DNA of 64,000 bases from positions 310,001 to 374,000 of the forward strand of contig NZ_BHVV01000006.1 in assembly GCF_003865015.1 (NCBI RefSeq), read 5' to 3'. Of the stretch, positions 25,265 to 34,404 are shown piece after piece. Both the position numbers and the translations under genes were made by a program. Numbering within the stretch: the stretch's first letter is position 1; every line of letters starts with the position of its first letter. Under the pieces are notes generated by a model. It did no database searches. It saw nothing but the letters and a program-made list of their open reading frames with translations, and had not been told where the DNA came from. Source of the stretch: Sulfurisoma sediminicola. Its GTDB lineage: Bacteria; Pseudomonadota; Gammaproteobacteria; Burkholderiales; Rhodocyclaceae.

Positions 25265-26491
25265 ATGAGCTTCCTCTCGACCGTCTTCGCGCGGGCGCTG
25301 GCCTCGCGCAACTACCGGCTCTACTTCGCCGGCCAGCTGGTGTCGCTCGCCGGTACCTGGATGCAGCAGATCGCGATGATCTGGCTCGCCTACCGCCTGT
25401 CGAACTCGGCGGCCGTGCTCGGCATGGTCGGCTTCGCCAGCCAGATCCCGATCCTGCTGTTCGGCCCCTTCGCCGGCGTGCTCACCGACCGCTTCGACCG
25501 CCGTCGCATCCTCATCGTCACGCAGTTCCTTTCCATGCTGCAGGCCGTCGCGCTGACCTGGCTGACCTTCGCCGGCCGCGCCTCGCCGGAATGGCTGATC
25601 GGGCTGGCCTTCGTCCTCGGCAGCATCAACGCCCTCGACCTGCCGGCGCGGCAGGCGTTCTCGGCCCAACTCGTCGAAAGGCGCGAGGACCTGGCCAACG
25701 CGATCGCCCTGAATTCGATGCTGATGAACGGCGCCCGCTTCGTCGGCCCGGCACTCGCCGGTTTTGCCGTCGCCACCATCGGCGAGGCCTGGTGCTTCGC
25801 CATCAACGCCACCTCCTACCTGGCCGTGATCGTCGCGCTGCTGGCCATCGACGCCAAGGCCAACGTGCCCCACGATACACCGGCGTGGCGAGCCTTCCGC
25901 GAGGGCGTCGGCTACGTCTGGAGCCATGCCGACATCCGGCCGCGCCTCTTCATGGTCGCGGCGGTCAGTTTCCTCGTCACGCCCTACGCCGTGCTGATGC
26001 CGCTCTTCGCCAGCGAGATCTTCGGCGGCGACGCCCGCACCTACGGCCTGCTCATCGGCAGCGCGGGGGCCGGTTCGTTGCTGGCCGGGCTCTATCTCGC
26101 CAGCCGCAAGCACACGGAACGGCTGCCGCGCCGGGTGGGGGTCGCTGTGCTCGTCTCGGGCGCCGGCCTCACCGCCTTCGCCCTCAATCAACTGCTGGCG
26201 GTGGCCTTTCCCATCGTCATGGTGATGGGCTTCGCCATCATCACCGTCATCGCCGGCAGCAACACCCTGATCCAGATGCAGGTCGAGGACGTCTACCGCG
26301 GCCGCGTGATGGCCATCTTCTCCATGGCCTTTCTCGGCATCGCGCCCTTGGGCAGTTTCGCCGTCGGCCATCTGGCGCACGCGATCGGCGTGCAGCCGGC
26401 GCTGTTCGCCTGCGGCCTCGGCACCCTCGCCGTCGGCTGGGCGGCGCGAAACATCGGCATGAAGGCGGTGCGGCGGGAAGGCCCGCTTTAG
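25265..26491 (+). CDS. MFS exporter (EntS/MFS_3 type)
   Basis: A 408-aa, 12-helix transporter: NYRLYFAGQLVSLAGTWMQQIAMIWLAYRLS, GPFAGVLTDRFDRRRILIVTQ (motif A-like), SINALDLPARQAFSAQLV, and VEDVYRGRVMAIFSMAFLGIAPLGSFAVGHL. This pattern belongs to the enterobactin-exporter-like branch; the actual substrate cannot be told. ATG at 25265. Confidence 0.88.
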   Translation: MSFLSTVFARALASRNYRLYFAGQLVSLAGTWMQQIAMIWLAYRLSNSAAVLGMVGFASQIPILLFGPFAGVLTDRFDRRRILIVTQFLSMLQAVALTWLTFAGRASPEWLIGLAFVLGSINALDLPARQAFSAQLVERREDLANAIALNSMLMNGARFVGPALAGFAVATIGEAWCFAINATSYLAVIVALLAIDAKANVPHDTPAWRAFREGVGYVWSHADIRPRLFMVAAVSFLVTPYAVLMPLFASEIFGGDARTYGLLIGSAGAGSLLAGLYLASRKHTERLPRRVGVAVLVSGAGLTAFALNQLLAVAFPIVMVMGFAIITVIAGSNTLIQMQVEDVYRGRVMAIFSMAFLGIAPLGSFAVGHLAHAIGVQPALFACGLGTLAVGWAARNIGMKAVRREGPL

Positions 26492-26736
26492 AGTGCCGGC
26501 GGCCGCTTCACCGCCGGCAGCAGCCACACCAGCAGCAGCGGCAGCAGCGGAATGCTCAGTGCGAACACCAGCCAGAGCGCGACCGAACGGCCCTTCTTCT
26601 TCGCCAGCATGACGGTGGGGATCGCGGCCGCGAGGGTCAGCACCGTCAGCAGCACCATGCTGGCGGCGGCGGCTTCCGCGGTCTCGGGGCTGATGCCGAG
26701 CTGGCTCAGCAGGGCGACGGTGTTCGGATCAAGCAT
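26488..26736 (-). CDS. Small two-helix membrane protein
   Basis: An 82-aa protein with two hydrophobic segments (AAASMVLLTVLTLAAAIPTVML and VALWLVFALSIPLLPLLLVWLLP) separated by a KKKGRS loop. No known family recognised. It overlaps the MFS stop by 4 bp (convergent) and follows the rhodanese gene by 12 bp. Confidence 0.65.
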   Translation of the reverse strand: MLDPNTVALLSQLGISPETAEAAAASMVLLTVLTLAAAIPTVMLAKKKGRSVALWLVFALSIPLLPLLLVWLLPAVKRPPAL

Positions 26737-26748
26737 GGCTCGCGCTCC

Positions 26749-27198
26749 TTACTCGGTGACGACCGGATACTTCGCCTTCGTCCATTCCTCCCACTTCATG
26801 TCGACGGCGGTGACGTTGCCCAGTTTCAGGTCCTGCAGGGCCTTCGTCGCGAGGATGCTGCGCGAGCCGGTGCTGCAATAGACGGTGATCTTCTTCCGGG
26901 TGTCGAGGTTCTCCGGATGGCCGAGGTGCGGCCACACCTTGAACTCGATCTGGCCGCGGGGCAGGTTGATGGCGCCCGGCACGTGGCCATCGGCGAATTC
27001 CGCCGGCTCGCGCACATCCACGATCAGCCCGGCGCCCTTCTTGTCCAGTGTCGCCTTGAAGGTCTTGGCGTCGATGGTCTTGACCTGCTTCCTGGCCTTG
27101 GCGACCAGTTCGGTGACGGACGGCGGATAGTTCTGCGCCCAAGTCGCGGCTGGAAGCAGCAGGGCGATGACGAGAAATGGTGCGAGTCCTTTGGACAT
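26749..27198 (-). CDS. Periplasmic rhodanese-like protein
   Basis: A 149-aa protein with a signal peptide (MSKGLAPFLVIALLLPAATWA) and one rhodanese domain: LIVDVREPAEFADGHVPGAINLPRG, active-site loop CSTGSRS with the nucleophilic Cys. Would transfer sulfur (thiosulfate/persulfide) in the periplasm. The frame stays open upstream but the ATG at 27198 precedes the signal peptide. Confidence 0.9.
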   Translation of the reverse strand: MSKGLAPFLVIALLLPAATWAQNYPPSVTELVAKARKQVKTIDAKTFKATLDKKGAGLIVDVREPAEFADGHVPGAINLPRGQIEFKVWPHLGHPENLDTRKKITVYCSTGSRSILATKALQDLKLGNVTAVDMKWEEWTKAKYPVVTE

Positions 27199-27480
27199 GG
27201 CTGATATTCCGATGAGAGGCGAGAGGTTGGAACAGTCTAGGAAAAACCTGGCGGCTGGGCAATCGCCACGTTAAACGGCGCCATCCGGTGAATTTTCCTG
27301 CATGTTCGCGCCTTCGGATTCCGCCGTCCGGGTGCAAGCTTTCGACGCATTTTCGCTAAACCGAATTCGAATCCTGGCGGCTCACGGGTGGGGCCGTCGG
27401 GATCCGAATGCCATCGCCGGAGGCCGGGTCGGGATCGACCGTTCTATACTTTGGCCGTGTCCAATCCTCCGAGGCTCATC

Positions 27481-27879
27481 ATGCCCCATTCCTCCAGCAA
27501 TGAACTCGCGGCAGGCGAAGTCATGGACCGCGAGCACCAGGTGCAGACGGGACTGGTCGAAGCCCTCTGCAACGCCGTCGAACGCGGCGAGGATGCGTCA
27601 AAGGTCGAGGAGATCCTCGATCGGCTGCTCGCCTACACCTCGGCGCACTTCATGTCGGAGGAGCTGCTCATGCGGCTCGCCAGCTATGACGACTACGAAG
27701 ACCACGTCGCCGACCACATCCGCGCGATGGATGAGCTCGACGCCATCCTCTCTCATCACCGGGCCGGGCAGCCCGCGCTCATGCTCGAAAAGGCGCGGGC
27801 CATCGACGGTTTCCTACGCCAGCATATCGCCACGCGCGATGCCCGTTTCGCCGCGTGGGCGCCGCCGCGCCAACCCTGA
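27481..27879 (+). CDS. Bacteriohemerythrin-like O2-binding protein
   Basis: A 132-aa hemerythrin: iron ligands in DREHQVQ (H), HFMSEELLM (H, E), DHVADHIRAMDEL (H, H) and HIATRD (H, D). The diiron site is complete, so it probably binds O2 for sensing, delivery or scavenging. A TATACT -10 element lies at 27445, 36 bp upstream of the ATG. Confidence 0.92.
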   Translation: MPHSSSNELAAGEVMDREHQVQTGLVEALCNAVERGEDASKVEEILDRLLAYTSAHFMSEELLMRLASYDDYEDHVADHIRAMDELDAILSHHRAGQPALMLEKARAIDGFLRQHIATRDARFAAWAPPRQP

Positions 27880-27908
27880 GTTCGGCTGCGGCGCGGCAGG
27901 CGCGAGTC

Positions 27909-28502
27909 GTGGAAACCCCCGCGCAGGTCTGCATCGCCCGCCACGGCGAAACCGACTGGAACGCCGCGGGCATCCTGCAGGGCTGGATCGACGTCCCGCT
28001 CAACGATGGCGGCCGGCGCAAGGCGCGGGAGATGGCGGCGGCCTTCGCCGACGCCGGGTTCTCGGCGATCTGGTCGAGCCCGTTGAGCCGGGCGCTGGAA
28101 ACCGCGGAAATCATCGCGCGGGCCCTGCGCCTGCCGCCGCCGCTCTGCCACGTGGGCCTCAAGGAAAGGCATTTCGGCGCGATCCAGGGCATTCCCAAGC
28201 TCGAAGTGGGCGAGTCGAACCCGATACTCCTGCAGCAGATACTCAGGCGCAATCCCGCCACCGTCTTCGACGCGGGCGAATCCATGGATGAGTTCGCCGA
28301 CCGGGTGCTCGGGGCGATACTGGCGATCGGCGCGGTGCACGGCGGCGAGCGCGTGCTGGTGATCATCCACGGCTGGGTGATGGACGTCATCACGCGCCAC
28401 ATCCAGGGCCTGCCGCGAAACGCCATCCTCGGTTCCAAGCGCAAGCACGGCACCAGCCTGTGGCTGGAGGCGACCGCCCAGGAAATCCGCGGTTCAGGCT
28501 AG
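27909..28502 (+). CDS. Histidine phosphatase superfamily protein
   Basis: A protein of about 197 aa: IARHGETDWN carries the phosphorylated His (RHGE), WSSPLSRALETAEII the second Arg, KERHFGAIQG the Glu, and IIHGWVMDVI the second His. It resembles phosphoglycerate-mutase-like phosphatases (CobC/GpmB). The GTG at 27909 places the motif near the N-terminus; a GTG at 27855 would overlap the hemerythrin gene by 25 bp. Confidence 0.88.
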   Translation: METPAQVCIARHGETDWNAAGILQGWIDVPLNDGGRRKAREMAAAFADAGFSAIWSSPLSRALETAEIIARALRLPPPLCHVGLKERHFGAIQGIPKLEVGESNPILLQQILRRNPATVFDAGESMDEFADRVLGAILAIGAVHGGERVLVIIHGWVMDVITRHIQGLPRNAILGSKRKHGTSLWLEATAQEIRGSG

Positions 28503-28973
28503 CGCGATCCAGTCGCCGAAGGCCGCGGCCTGGCCGACGGTGCGGCCCGCGTCGATCAAATTCCATACCGTCGCGCCGGCGATGCGAAAACGCCTGCCGC
28601 TGGACGCGATGCGCACGCCGGCATAGTCGTCGATGTAGTCCTGGCGGGCGACGCGCGCCAGCAGGCGCTGCCTTTCCTCGCGGGCGAGCGGCTCGGCGGA
28701 TTGGCGCGAGGGCAGCCGCACCATTTCCTGCCAGGACATCTCGAACAATTCCTGCGCCGCCAGGTTGGCGTAGAAGAACACCGGGTCGGGCGCCGCGTCG
28801 TGGGCCAATATGACGAAGGGCGCATGGTAGAGGCGCCTCGCCGTGTCGCCGTCATCCCCGCCGTCGGGCAGCAGCGGTCGTCGCAACAGCCGCAGATGAC
28901 TCGAAGCGATCAGTTCCGCATGGGCGGCCTGGAAACCGTTGCCTTCGTCGGGTTCGCCGCGGTCGAATTCCAT
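28494..28973 (-). CDS. MEKHLA-domain protein
   Basis: A 159-aa PAS-like protein: LYHAPFVILAHDAAPDPVFFYANLAAQELFEMSWQEMVRLPSRQSAEP and YAGVRIASSGRRFRIAGATVWNLID are the MEKHLA signature. Such proteins are thought to bind small ligands; none has a firm role. It overlaps the phosphatase end by 9 bp (convergent) and starts 10 bp after the DUF3616 gene on the same strand. Confidence 0.85.
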   Translation of the reverse strand: MEFDRGEPDEGNGFQAAHAELIASSHLRLLRRPLLPDGGDDGDTARRLYHAPFVILAHDAAPDPVFFYANLAAQELFEMSWQEMVRLPSRQSAEPLAREERQRLLARVARQDYIDDYAGVRIASSGRRFRIAGATVWNLIDAGRTVGQAAAFGDWIALA

Positions 28974-28983
28974 GGCGGCGTCG

Positions 28984-29919
28984 CTACTTCGAGCCGGTGC
29001 CTTCGATCCGCAACTGGCCGGGCTCGAGCGAGAGGAAGCGGGCGGGGCGACCTGCCTTGCGGTCGCCGTCGTCGCTGACGATGACGATGCGCTGCTGCCC
29101 GTCGACGATCGCCGGGCAGACTCCTTCGGCATGCTCGAAACCCGGCAGGCCGGGCACGGTGACGCGGCGGGGCCCATCGTCCGGCCGCCCGCTCCAGAAC
29201 CACAGGCGGAACTGCGTCTGCTCCTTGGCGATCGGGCCGCTGATCACCAGATAGCCGGCGAGGGCCGGGACGTAGGCCATGCCGCGAATGCCGTGGCCGC
29301 CGAGGTCGAGCGTGTCCAGGCGCGGCGAAATCCGTGGCGCCGCGCCGGCCTCGAAGATTTCCCGCGGATTCTCGATGGCCGCGACGAGCGCGCGGCGAGC
29401 ACGCAGCGGACTGCGAAAGCCAACCAGCAGGCGCTGGCCGTCCGGCGCCATCTCCAGTCCTTCGATGTTGAGACCGCCCTCCGCCTTGACGTCGGCGATT
29501 TCCGCGGCGGCGGCCAGCACCGGGTGTGCCGCGGTCAGCGCGGCCTTCAGCCCCTTCACCACCAAGGGTGCCACGGCGCGGTCGCCCTCGATGCGAAAGC
29601 GAATCAGCTTCTCGCGCGACTTCTTCTCCTCGCCGTCGGCGTTGCGGGAATGCGAGGTGATGGTGTAAACGAAGCCGGCCGAATCGGCGGTGATGCCTTC
29701 CAGATCGTCCAGCTTGGACAATGCGGCATGGGCATTCGGCCCTGGCAAGAGCAGCGGGGTGGCGGCCGAAGCGCCGCCCGCACGGAGGGTGAGCAAAGTG
29801 AAGGGGTGCGCCTTCTCGTCCTCGGCGACGAGGAAGCGGCCGTCCGGCAATTGCTGGATGGCGGAAGGCTCGAAAACGCCGGTCAGTGCGCTGAACATGA
29901 AGAGAGGGCCCAAGTTCAT
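28984..29919 (-). CDS. DUF3616 beta-propeller-like protein
   Basis: A 311-aa protein of beta-propeller type with the conserved runs KLDDLEGITADSAGFVYTITSHSR, GLNIEGLEMAPDGQRLLVGFRSPL, HGIRGMAYVPALAGYLVISGP and HAEGVCPAIVDGQQRIVIVSDDG. These repeated acidic loops suggest metal binding and an esterase/phytase-like fold. No signal peptide is seen from this ATG. Function unknown. Confidence 0.82.
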   Translation of the reverse strand: MNLGPLFMFSALTGVFEPSAIQQLPDGRFLVAEDEKAHPFTLLTLRAGGASAATPLLLPGPNAHAALSKLDDLEGITADSAGFVYTITSHSRNADGEEKKSREKLIRFRIEGDRAVAPLVVKGLKAALTAAHPVLAAAAEIADVKAEGGLNIEGLEMAPDGQRLLVGFRSPLRARRALVAAIENPREIFEAGAAPRISPRLDTLDLGGHGIRGMAYVPALAGYLVISGPIAKEQTQFRLWFWSGRPDDGPRRVTVPGLPGFEHAEGVCPAIVDGQQRIVIVSDDGDRKAGRPARFLSLEPGQLRIEGTGSK

Positions 29920-29964
29920 GGGCGGCGCTGCGCCTTCACCGGAAACCGATGCAAGCCGCCCGGG

Positions 29965-30303
29965 CTACGCCTTCTTCACGAATTCGGATTTCAGCCCCAT
30001 CGCGCCGATGCCGTCGATCTTGCAGTCGATGTCGTGATCGCCGTCGACCAGGCGGATGTTCTTCACTTTCGTCCCGACCTTGACCACCGACGACGAGCCC
30101 TTGACCTTCAGATCCTTGATCACCGTCACGCTGTCGCCGTCCCGCAGCTCGTTGCCGTTGGCGTCGCGCACGACGCGCCGGTCAATGCCGCTCTCCGGCG
30201 CCTCCTTCGACCACTCGTGCGCGCATTCCGGACAGACGAACATGGTGACGTCTTCGTAGGTGAAGCCGGAGCCGCACTGCGGGCATTTCGGCATCTCGCT
30301 CAT
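29965..30303 (-). CDS. yjdM: YjdM/PhnA zinc-ribbon protein
   Basis: A 112-aa protein: N-terminal zinc ribbon ([25 protein letters not shown], four Cys) and C-terminal SH3-like part ([48 protein letters not shown]). Often named alkylphosphonate utilisation protein PhnA, although that role is not supported experimentally. ATG at 30303. Confidence 0.92.
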   Translation of the reverse strand: MSEMPKCPQCGSGFTYEDVTMFVCPECAHEWSKEAPESGIDRRVVRDANGNELRDGDSVTVIKDLKVKGSSSVVKVGTKVKNIRLVDGDHDIDCKIDGIGAMGLKSEFVKKA

Positions 30304-30325
30304 CGGGGGAATCAGCAATTCGCGG

Positions 30326-30571
30326 TCACCGGCTCGGCTTGCGGCCGGGCGTCGCCGGCGGGATATAGCCCGAGATGCGGCAAAGGGTGGCTTCGAACGG
30401 CTTCCCGTCGTTGAATCGCGTCACGCGGCAGCGCGAAATCTCGCCGCGGTCCGACAGGTCCGAGAGGGAGACGAGCACCTTGGGCAGGGGAATGCCGGTG
30501 GCGGCGGCGATCTCCGAGTCCAGGAGCTGGCCATGCTTCTTGAGGTACGTGAGGATTGGCGTGTTGTCCAT
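30326..30571 (-). CDS. Small winged-helix protein
   Basis: An 81-aa protein whose first 60 residues fit a winged HTH ([50 protein letters not shown]); likely a small DNA-binding regulator. Good coding character; the target is unknown. It lies 22 bp upstream of yjdM on the same strand and may control it. Confidence 0.65.
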   Translation of the reverse strand: MDNTPILTYLKKHGQLLDSEIAAATGIPLPKVLVSLSDLSDRGEISRCRVTRFNDGKPFEATLCRISGYIPPATPGRKPSR

Positions 30572-30634
30572 TGGAGTTATCGGCCTTGAGTGAGCGGAAA
30601 GGGTTGCGCAGGGATGCGTGGAGCGGAAAACGAA

Positions 30635-30668
30635 AAGGCCCCGCAAGGCGTGAAACCTGCAGGGCTGT
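30635..30668 (-). terminator. Terminator behind a degenerate tRNA fragment
   Basis: On the minus strand, AGCCCTGCAGG pairs imperfectly with CCTTGCGGGGCCT and is followed by TTTTCG. Same position and style as the terminator behind the intact tRNA-Asn at 48.5 kb. Confidence 0.55.
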
Positions 30669-30676
30669 GCTGTTCT

Positions 30677-30722
30677 TGGCTCCCCCGTCTGGGTTCGAAG
30701 CAGGGATCTTCCAATCGACGGA
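30677..30722 (-). pseudogene. Degenerate tRNA 3' fragment (tRNA-Asn-like)
   Basis: Read on the minus strand, the end GGGGGAGCCA and the loop TTCGAAC match the 3' part of the tRNA-Asn at 48529-48604, but the T-stem no longer pairs fully and no 5' half can be folded. It is followed by a terminator hairpin. Probably a decayed tRNA copy or an old attachment site. Confidence 0.5.
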
Positions 30723-30828
30723 AGAATCCAACTTCCCCGCATCGGTTGCGAAGCAGGGGGCATTGTACGCGATTTCCGGGGTTCACGCCCCCGGATATCG
30801 TCCGGCCGGCCCGAAACCGGGCACGGCC

Positions 30829-31131
30829 TCAGTCCAGGGCTTGCAGGAAACGCTCGCGGGCAGCCGCCAGCGCGGGCCGCCGGTCCTCGGGCAGCCGGCT
30901 CTGGCACTCCGCGTAGAACGTTTCGAAGGCCTCGAGGACCTTCGGCCGCGACAAGGCATCGCCTTCCGGCTTCTCGCGAGCGCCCTCGACCGCTCCGAGC
31001 GGCTTGAGCACGGCGTACTTCGGGATGAGGCGCTGCCCCCCTTTGCCCGTGGCGAACAAGGGGCCGGTCTTCACATATTCGTCGCCCTCGTACTCGAAAC
31101 GGGCGCCGGTCGGCAACTGGTGGATCTTCAT
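30829..31131 (-). CDS. Hypothetical protein
   Basis: A 100-aa protein (MKIHQLPTGARFEYEGDEYVKTGPLFATGKGGQRLIPKYAVLKPLG), a short beta-rich N-terminal half and a helical C-terminus. No known domain. It is on the same strand as the next small gene, 50 bp downstream of it. Confidence 0.6.
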   Translation of the reverse strand: MKIHQLPTGARFEYEGDEYVKTGPLFATGKGGQRLIPKYAVLKPLGAVEGAREKPEGDALSRPKVLEAFETFYAECQSRLPEDRRPALAAARERFLQALD

Positions 31132-31181
31132 GGGGCGTCGTCGGACGGTATCGTGCCGATCCGAACCGTCGGCTTCCGTCC

Positions 31182-31433
31182 TCAGTGGATCGTCTGCGCC
31201 TCGAACTCCACATCCATGCCGACGATGGTATCGAGCACGGTGCCCACCATATCGACATCGGTATCGGACCACTCGGCCTCCGGGGCGGCCGATTTCGTCG
31301 TCAACGGCGCGATGTCAAAATCGACGAATGCATCGCCGATCTTCAGCACTTCCATTCCCGACGGGTGCTCCACCAGTTCCCAGTCGTCGGGCACTTCCAG
31401 TTCGGCGCGAATCACTACGGTCAGGGTCTTCAT
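31182..31433 (-). CDS. Hypothetical acidic protein
   Basis: An 83-aa acidic protein (MKTLTVVIRAELEVPDDWELVEHPSGMEVLKIGDAFVDFDIAPL) with a ribosome-binding site AAGGAG 7 bp before the ATG. The start looks like a beta-strand followed by an alpha/beta unit. Family not recognised. Confidence 0.65.
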   Translation of the reverse strand: MKTLTVVIRAELEVPDDWELVEHPSGMEVLKIGDAFVDFDIAPLTTKSAAPEAEWSDTDVDMVGTVLDTIVGMDVEFEAQTIH

Positions 31434-31510
31434 GGGGGAACTCCTTGGGCTAAGACGCCACTTTAACAGGGCAATCCGACTCGCTGACGGAAAGCAGGCC
31501 GCGGGATGGG

Positions 31511-32086
31511 CTAATCCGCCTCGAAGCGGAATTGCTCACCGAGGTGGCCGCCGATGAAGATGGTGTCTCCCGGCCGCAGCGGGACTTCGCTGATCGAAGT
31601 GCGCAACTGGGCATTGAGGAAGGTGCCGTTCGTCGATTGCATGTCGCGCAGGGTGACTTTGCCTTCGACCATGCCGATCCAGGCATGCTGGCCCGAGACG
31701 CAGCTATCCGTCAGCACGATGTCGCAGGACGAACTGCGCCCGAGGGTGATGCCGGCCGCGGCGATCGGGAAGCTCTGCCCCTTCTGCTTGCCGGTCAGGC
31801 CCACCAGATGCACGCCCCTCAGCGTCATCGTCGGCACGTCTTCGCTCTTTCGCGGTGCTGCCGGCGTCGTGGCCTGACCCGGACGCATGTAGACCATCGT
31901 CGCATCACTGTCGAAGGGTTGCGGTTCCGCAGCCGGCTTCGGCGTGGCCGGGGCATCGATGATCGTGATCGACGCGGGATGGGCTTGCTCCTGGTCGGGC
32001 TGCTCACCGCCGCGCGAACGCATCCGGAACATGACAGCGGCGATCACGACGACGGCGACCAGGGCGAGCGAGACGTAGATGAGCAT
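31511..32086 (-). CDS. Membrane-anchored FHA-domain protein
   Basis: A 191-aa protein: N-terminal helix (LIYVSLALVAVVVIAAVMF), a Pro-rich linker, then a forkhead-associated domain (about 100-190) with GITLGRSSSCDIVLTDSCVSGQHAWIGMVEGKVTLRDMQSTNGTFLN: the GR, S, H and NGT residues for phosphothreonine binding are present. Likely a phospho-signal reader at the membrane; no Ser/Thr kinase is seen in the window. Confidence 0.88.
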   Translation of the reverse strand: MLIYVSLALVAVVVIAAVMFRMRSRGGEQPDQEQAHPASITIIDAPATPKPAAEPQPFDSDATMVYMRPGQATTPAAPRKSEDVPTMTLRGVHLVGLTGKQKGQSFPIAAAGITLGRSSSCDIVLTDSCVSGQHAWIGMVEGKVTLRDMQSTNGTFLNAQLRTSISEVPLRPGDTIFIGGHLGEQFRFEAD

Positions 32087-32119
32087 GGTTTGGCGATCCA
32101 GGGGCCGGGGAGCCCCGAT

Positions 32120-33406
32120 TTATACCGGCAGCCGCTCGTTTTGCAAACCGAGGCGGGCGAGGAAGGCGCCTTCTTTGCCCGGCGGCAGGGGAACGCGTAC
32201 ACGGTGGCCGCTGCCCGGCGCCGCATCGGTCGGCGTCGCCGTCCCGTCGGCGCCGACTTTTTCCATGCGCTCGACCTGGACGACCAAATTGCCGTCGGGG
32301 TGGATCAGCTCGATCGCGTCGCCGACGCCGAAGCGGTTCTTGACCTCGATCTCCGCCCAACCCGAGCCGACATACTGGCTGAGATCGCCCACGTACTGAC
32401 TATGGCCCATCTGCGACAGGCCGCTCAGGTAGTTCTGATGGTCGCCGTCGGGATGGCGTTCGTAGAAGCCGGCGGTGTAACCGCGATTGGCCAGATCGGC
32501 GAGGCCGGCGACCAGCCCGGCATCGAAGGCGCGGCCGGCGACGGCATCGTCGATCGCCTGACGATAGGCCTGGCAGGTGCGCGCCACGTAATAGGCCGAC
32601 TTGGTGCGGCCCTCGATCTTCAGCGAGTCGACGCCTATCCCGACCAGCCGCCCGACATATTCGATGGCGCGCAGATCCTTCGAGTTGAGGATGTAGGTGC
32701 CGTGCTCGTCCTCCTCGATCGGCATCAGCTGGCCGGGCCGCGTCTCCTCCTCGATCAGCCAGACGTCGCCGGCCGCATTCGCCGCAGCGGGCTTGACGTC
32801 GTAGCTCCAGCGGCAGGAATTGGTGCAGCTGCCCTGGTTCGGGTCGCGGTGGTTGAAGTAGCCCGAGAGCAGGCAGCGGCCGGAATAGGCGACGCAGAGC
32901 GCGCCATGGACGAAGACCTCGAGTTCGGTGTCCGGGCATTCCTGGCGGATCTCGGCGATTTCGTCCAGGGACAGCTCGCGCGACAGGATGACCCGCGTCA
33001 CGCCGATGGAACGCCAGAAGCGCACCGCGGCGTGGTTCACCGTGTTGGCCTGCACCGAGAGATGGATCGGCATCTCCGGCCAGGTCTCGCGGATCATCAG
33101 CATCAGGCCCGGATCGGCCATGATCAGCGCATCGGGTTTGAGCGCGACCACCGGCGCCATGTCCGCGAGGTAGGTCTTGAGCTTGGCGTTGTGCGGGAAG
33201 ATGTTGCTGACGACGTAGAACCTGCCGCCGCGGCCATGCACCGTCGCTATGCCTTCGGCGAGCTTCTCGATGCGGCCGAATTCGTTGTTGCGCACGCGCA
33301 GGCTGTAGCGCGGCTGGCCGGCATAGACGGCCGTGGCGCCGTAGTCGAGCGCGGTCGCGGCCATGCGCAGGCTGCCGGCGGGGGCAAGGAGTTCGGGAAG
33401 TCTCAT
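32120..33406 (-). CDS. trhP: tRNA hydroxylation protein TrhP (YegQ), U32 family
   Basis: A 428-aa U32 'peptidase' of the YegQ branch: LPELLAPAGSLRMAATALDYGATAVYAGQPRYSLR at the start, and the Cys-rich signature GRCLLSGYFNHRDPNQGSCTNSCRW. In E. coli YegQ (TrhP) uses prephenate to hydroxylate uridine 34 of some tRNAs, so 'peptidase' is misleading. The ATG at 33406 gives the normal family length; longer frames are not coding. The C-terminus has the usual RNA-binding-like barrel. Confidence 0.92.
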   Translation of the reverse strand: MRLPELLAPAGSLRMAATALDYGATAVYAGQPRYSLRVRNNEFGRIEKLAEGIATVHGRGGRFYVVSNIFPHNAKLKTYLADMAPVVALKPDALIMADPGLMLMIRETWPEMPIHLSVQANTVNHAAVRFWRSIGVTRVILSRELSLDEIAEIRQECPDTELEVFVHGALCVAYSGRCLLSGYFNHRDPNQGSCTNSCRWSYDVKPAAANAAGDVWLIEEETRPGQLMPIEEDEHGTYILNSKDLRAIEYVGRLVGIGVDSLKIEGRTKSAYYVARTCQAYRQAIDDAVAGRAFDAGLVAGLADLANRGYTAGFYERHPDGDHQNYLSGLSQMGHSQYVGDLSQYVGSGWAEIEVKNRFGVGDAIELIHPDGNLVVQVERMEKVGADGTATPTDAAPGSGHRVRVPLPPGKEGAFLARLGLQNERLPV

Positions 33407-33467
33407 GTTTCGAATGGCGCGGGCCCATGCGGGCCCGCGCGGTTTCGCCTCGTGGCGTCGGTCGCCA

Positions 33468-34262
33468 TTATCGCGCCGGTTGCGGCGCGGAGGCGTCCCT
33501 GGGTTCGGTTCGCGGCGCCGCGTCTGACCTGGGGCGTGATTCGTCACGCTGTTCGGGTGCCGGTCGCTTCTCCTCAGGCGCCTTCTTGCGTTCCGCTCGT
33601 GGCTTGTCGGTCGTCTCGGCCGGGCGGAGGCGGTCTCCGCCGTCCTTGGGTGCGGCCTTGGGTTCCGCGCGTGGTGTCGCGTCGGATTTGGCGCGCGCTT
33701 CGTCGCGACGCTCGGGCGCCGGACGCACATCGGCAGGCGGACTCTGGCGTTCCACGCGCTGCCTGTCGCCCGCGTCGGCCGGCCGGCGGTCGTCGCGGTC
33801 GGGTTTGGGAACGACGACGGGTGCTGGTCCCTGGCTTCGATCGGGCATCGGCCGGGCGGGCGGCGCCGCCACCGGCGCAGGGGCGGGCTGGGCCTGGCGT
33901 AGCGGCGGCGGCGATGGCGGTGCGGACGGCGGCCGCCTGTCGGGCTCCCATGCGCCGCCGTGTTGCCGCCAGTAATTTCCATCGCGCTCCCAGCGATGAG
34001 GCACCCAGTAATATCCGGGCCGCGGCGCTTCCCACCGGCCCGGCACCCACACGTAGCGGACGTTCGACCAGTTCCAGAAACCGTCGATCCAGACGTAGCC
34101 AGCGTAGGGCGGATATCCCGGATACTCGTAGGGAAGCGGCGGCGGTGCGACGATCACCGTCTGTTCATGGCGGTAATGGGGATCGTGCACGGGTTGAATG
34201 GTGCAGGCCCCCATCAATACCGAGGTCGTCGCCAGCGTTGTCAGCAGTAGTGCGTGTCTCAT
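33468..34262 (-). CDS. YXWGXW-type lipoprotein with Pro/Arg-rich tail
   Basis: A 264-aa protein: signal with a lipobox-like MGAC (Cys20), then a Tyr/Trp-rich section (YVWIDGFWNWSNVRYVWVPGRWEAPRPGYYWVPHRWERDGNYWRQHGGAWE) of the YXWGXW type, then about 140 residues of Pro/Ala/Arg/Asp low complexity (about half the protein), which is likely disordered. Outer-membrane or periplasmic; role unknown. Good ribosome-binding site (GGGGAG). Confidence 0.75.
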   Translation of the reverse strand: MRHALLLTTLATTSVLMGACTIQPVHDPHYRHEQTVIVAPPPLPYEYPGYPPYAGYVWIDGFWNWSNVRYVWVPGRWEAPRPGYYWVPHRWERDGNYWRQHGGAWEPDRRPPSAPPSPPPLRQAQPAPAPVAAPPARPMPDRSQGPAPVVVPKPDRDDRRPADAGDRQRVERQSPPADVRPAPERRDEARAKSDATPRAEPKAAPKDGGDRLRPAETTDKPRAERKKAPEEKRPAPEQRDESRPRSDAAPRTEPRDASAPQPAR

Positions 34263-34404
34263 GTCACTCCCCTTGCCAAGTCGTCCGAAGCGGATCGCTT
34301 GTGTTCAAGAGAGCTAACGCCGTTGCGCGTGGATCGACATACGGTCTGCGGCAGCTATTACACAATCTTACAAAGGCGTGGCCGGAGCCGATGCCCCGCC
34401 CTGC

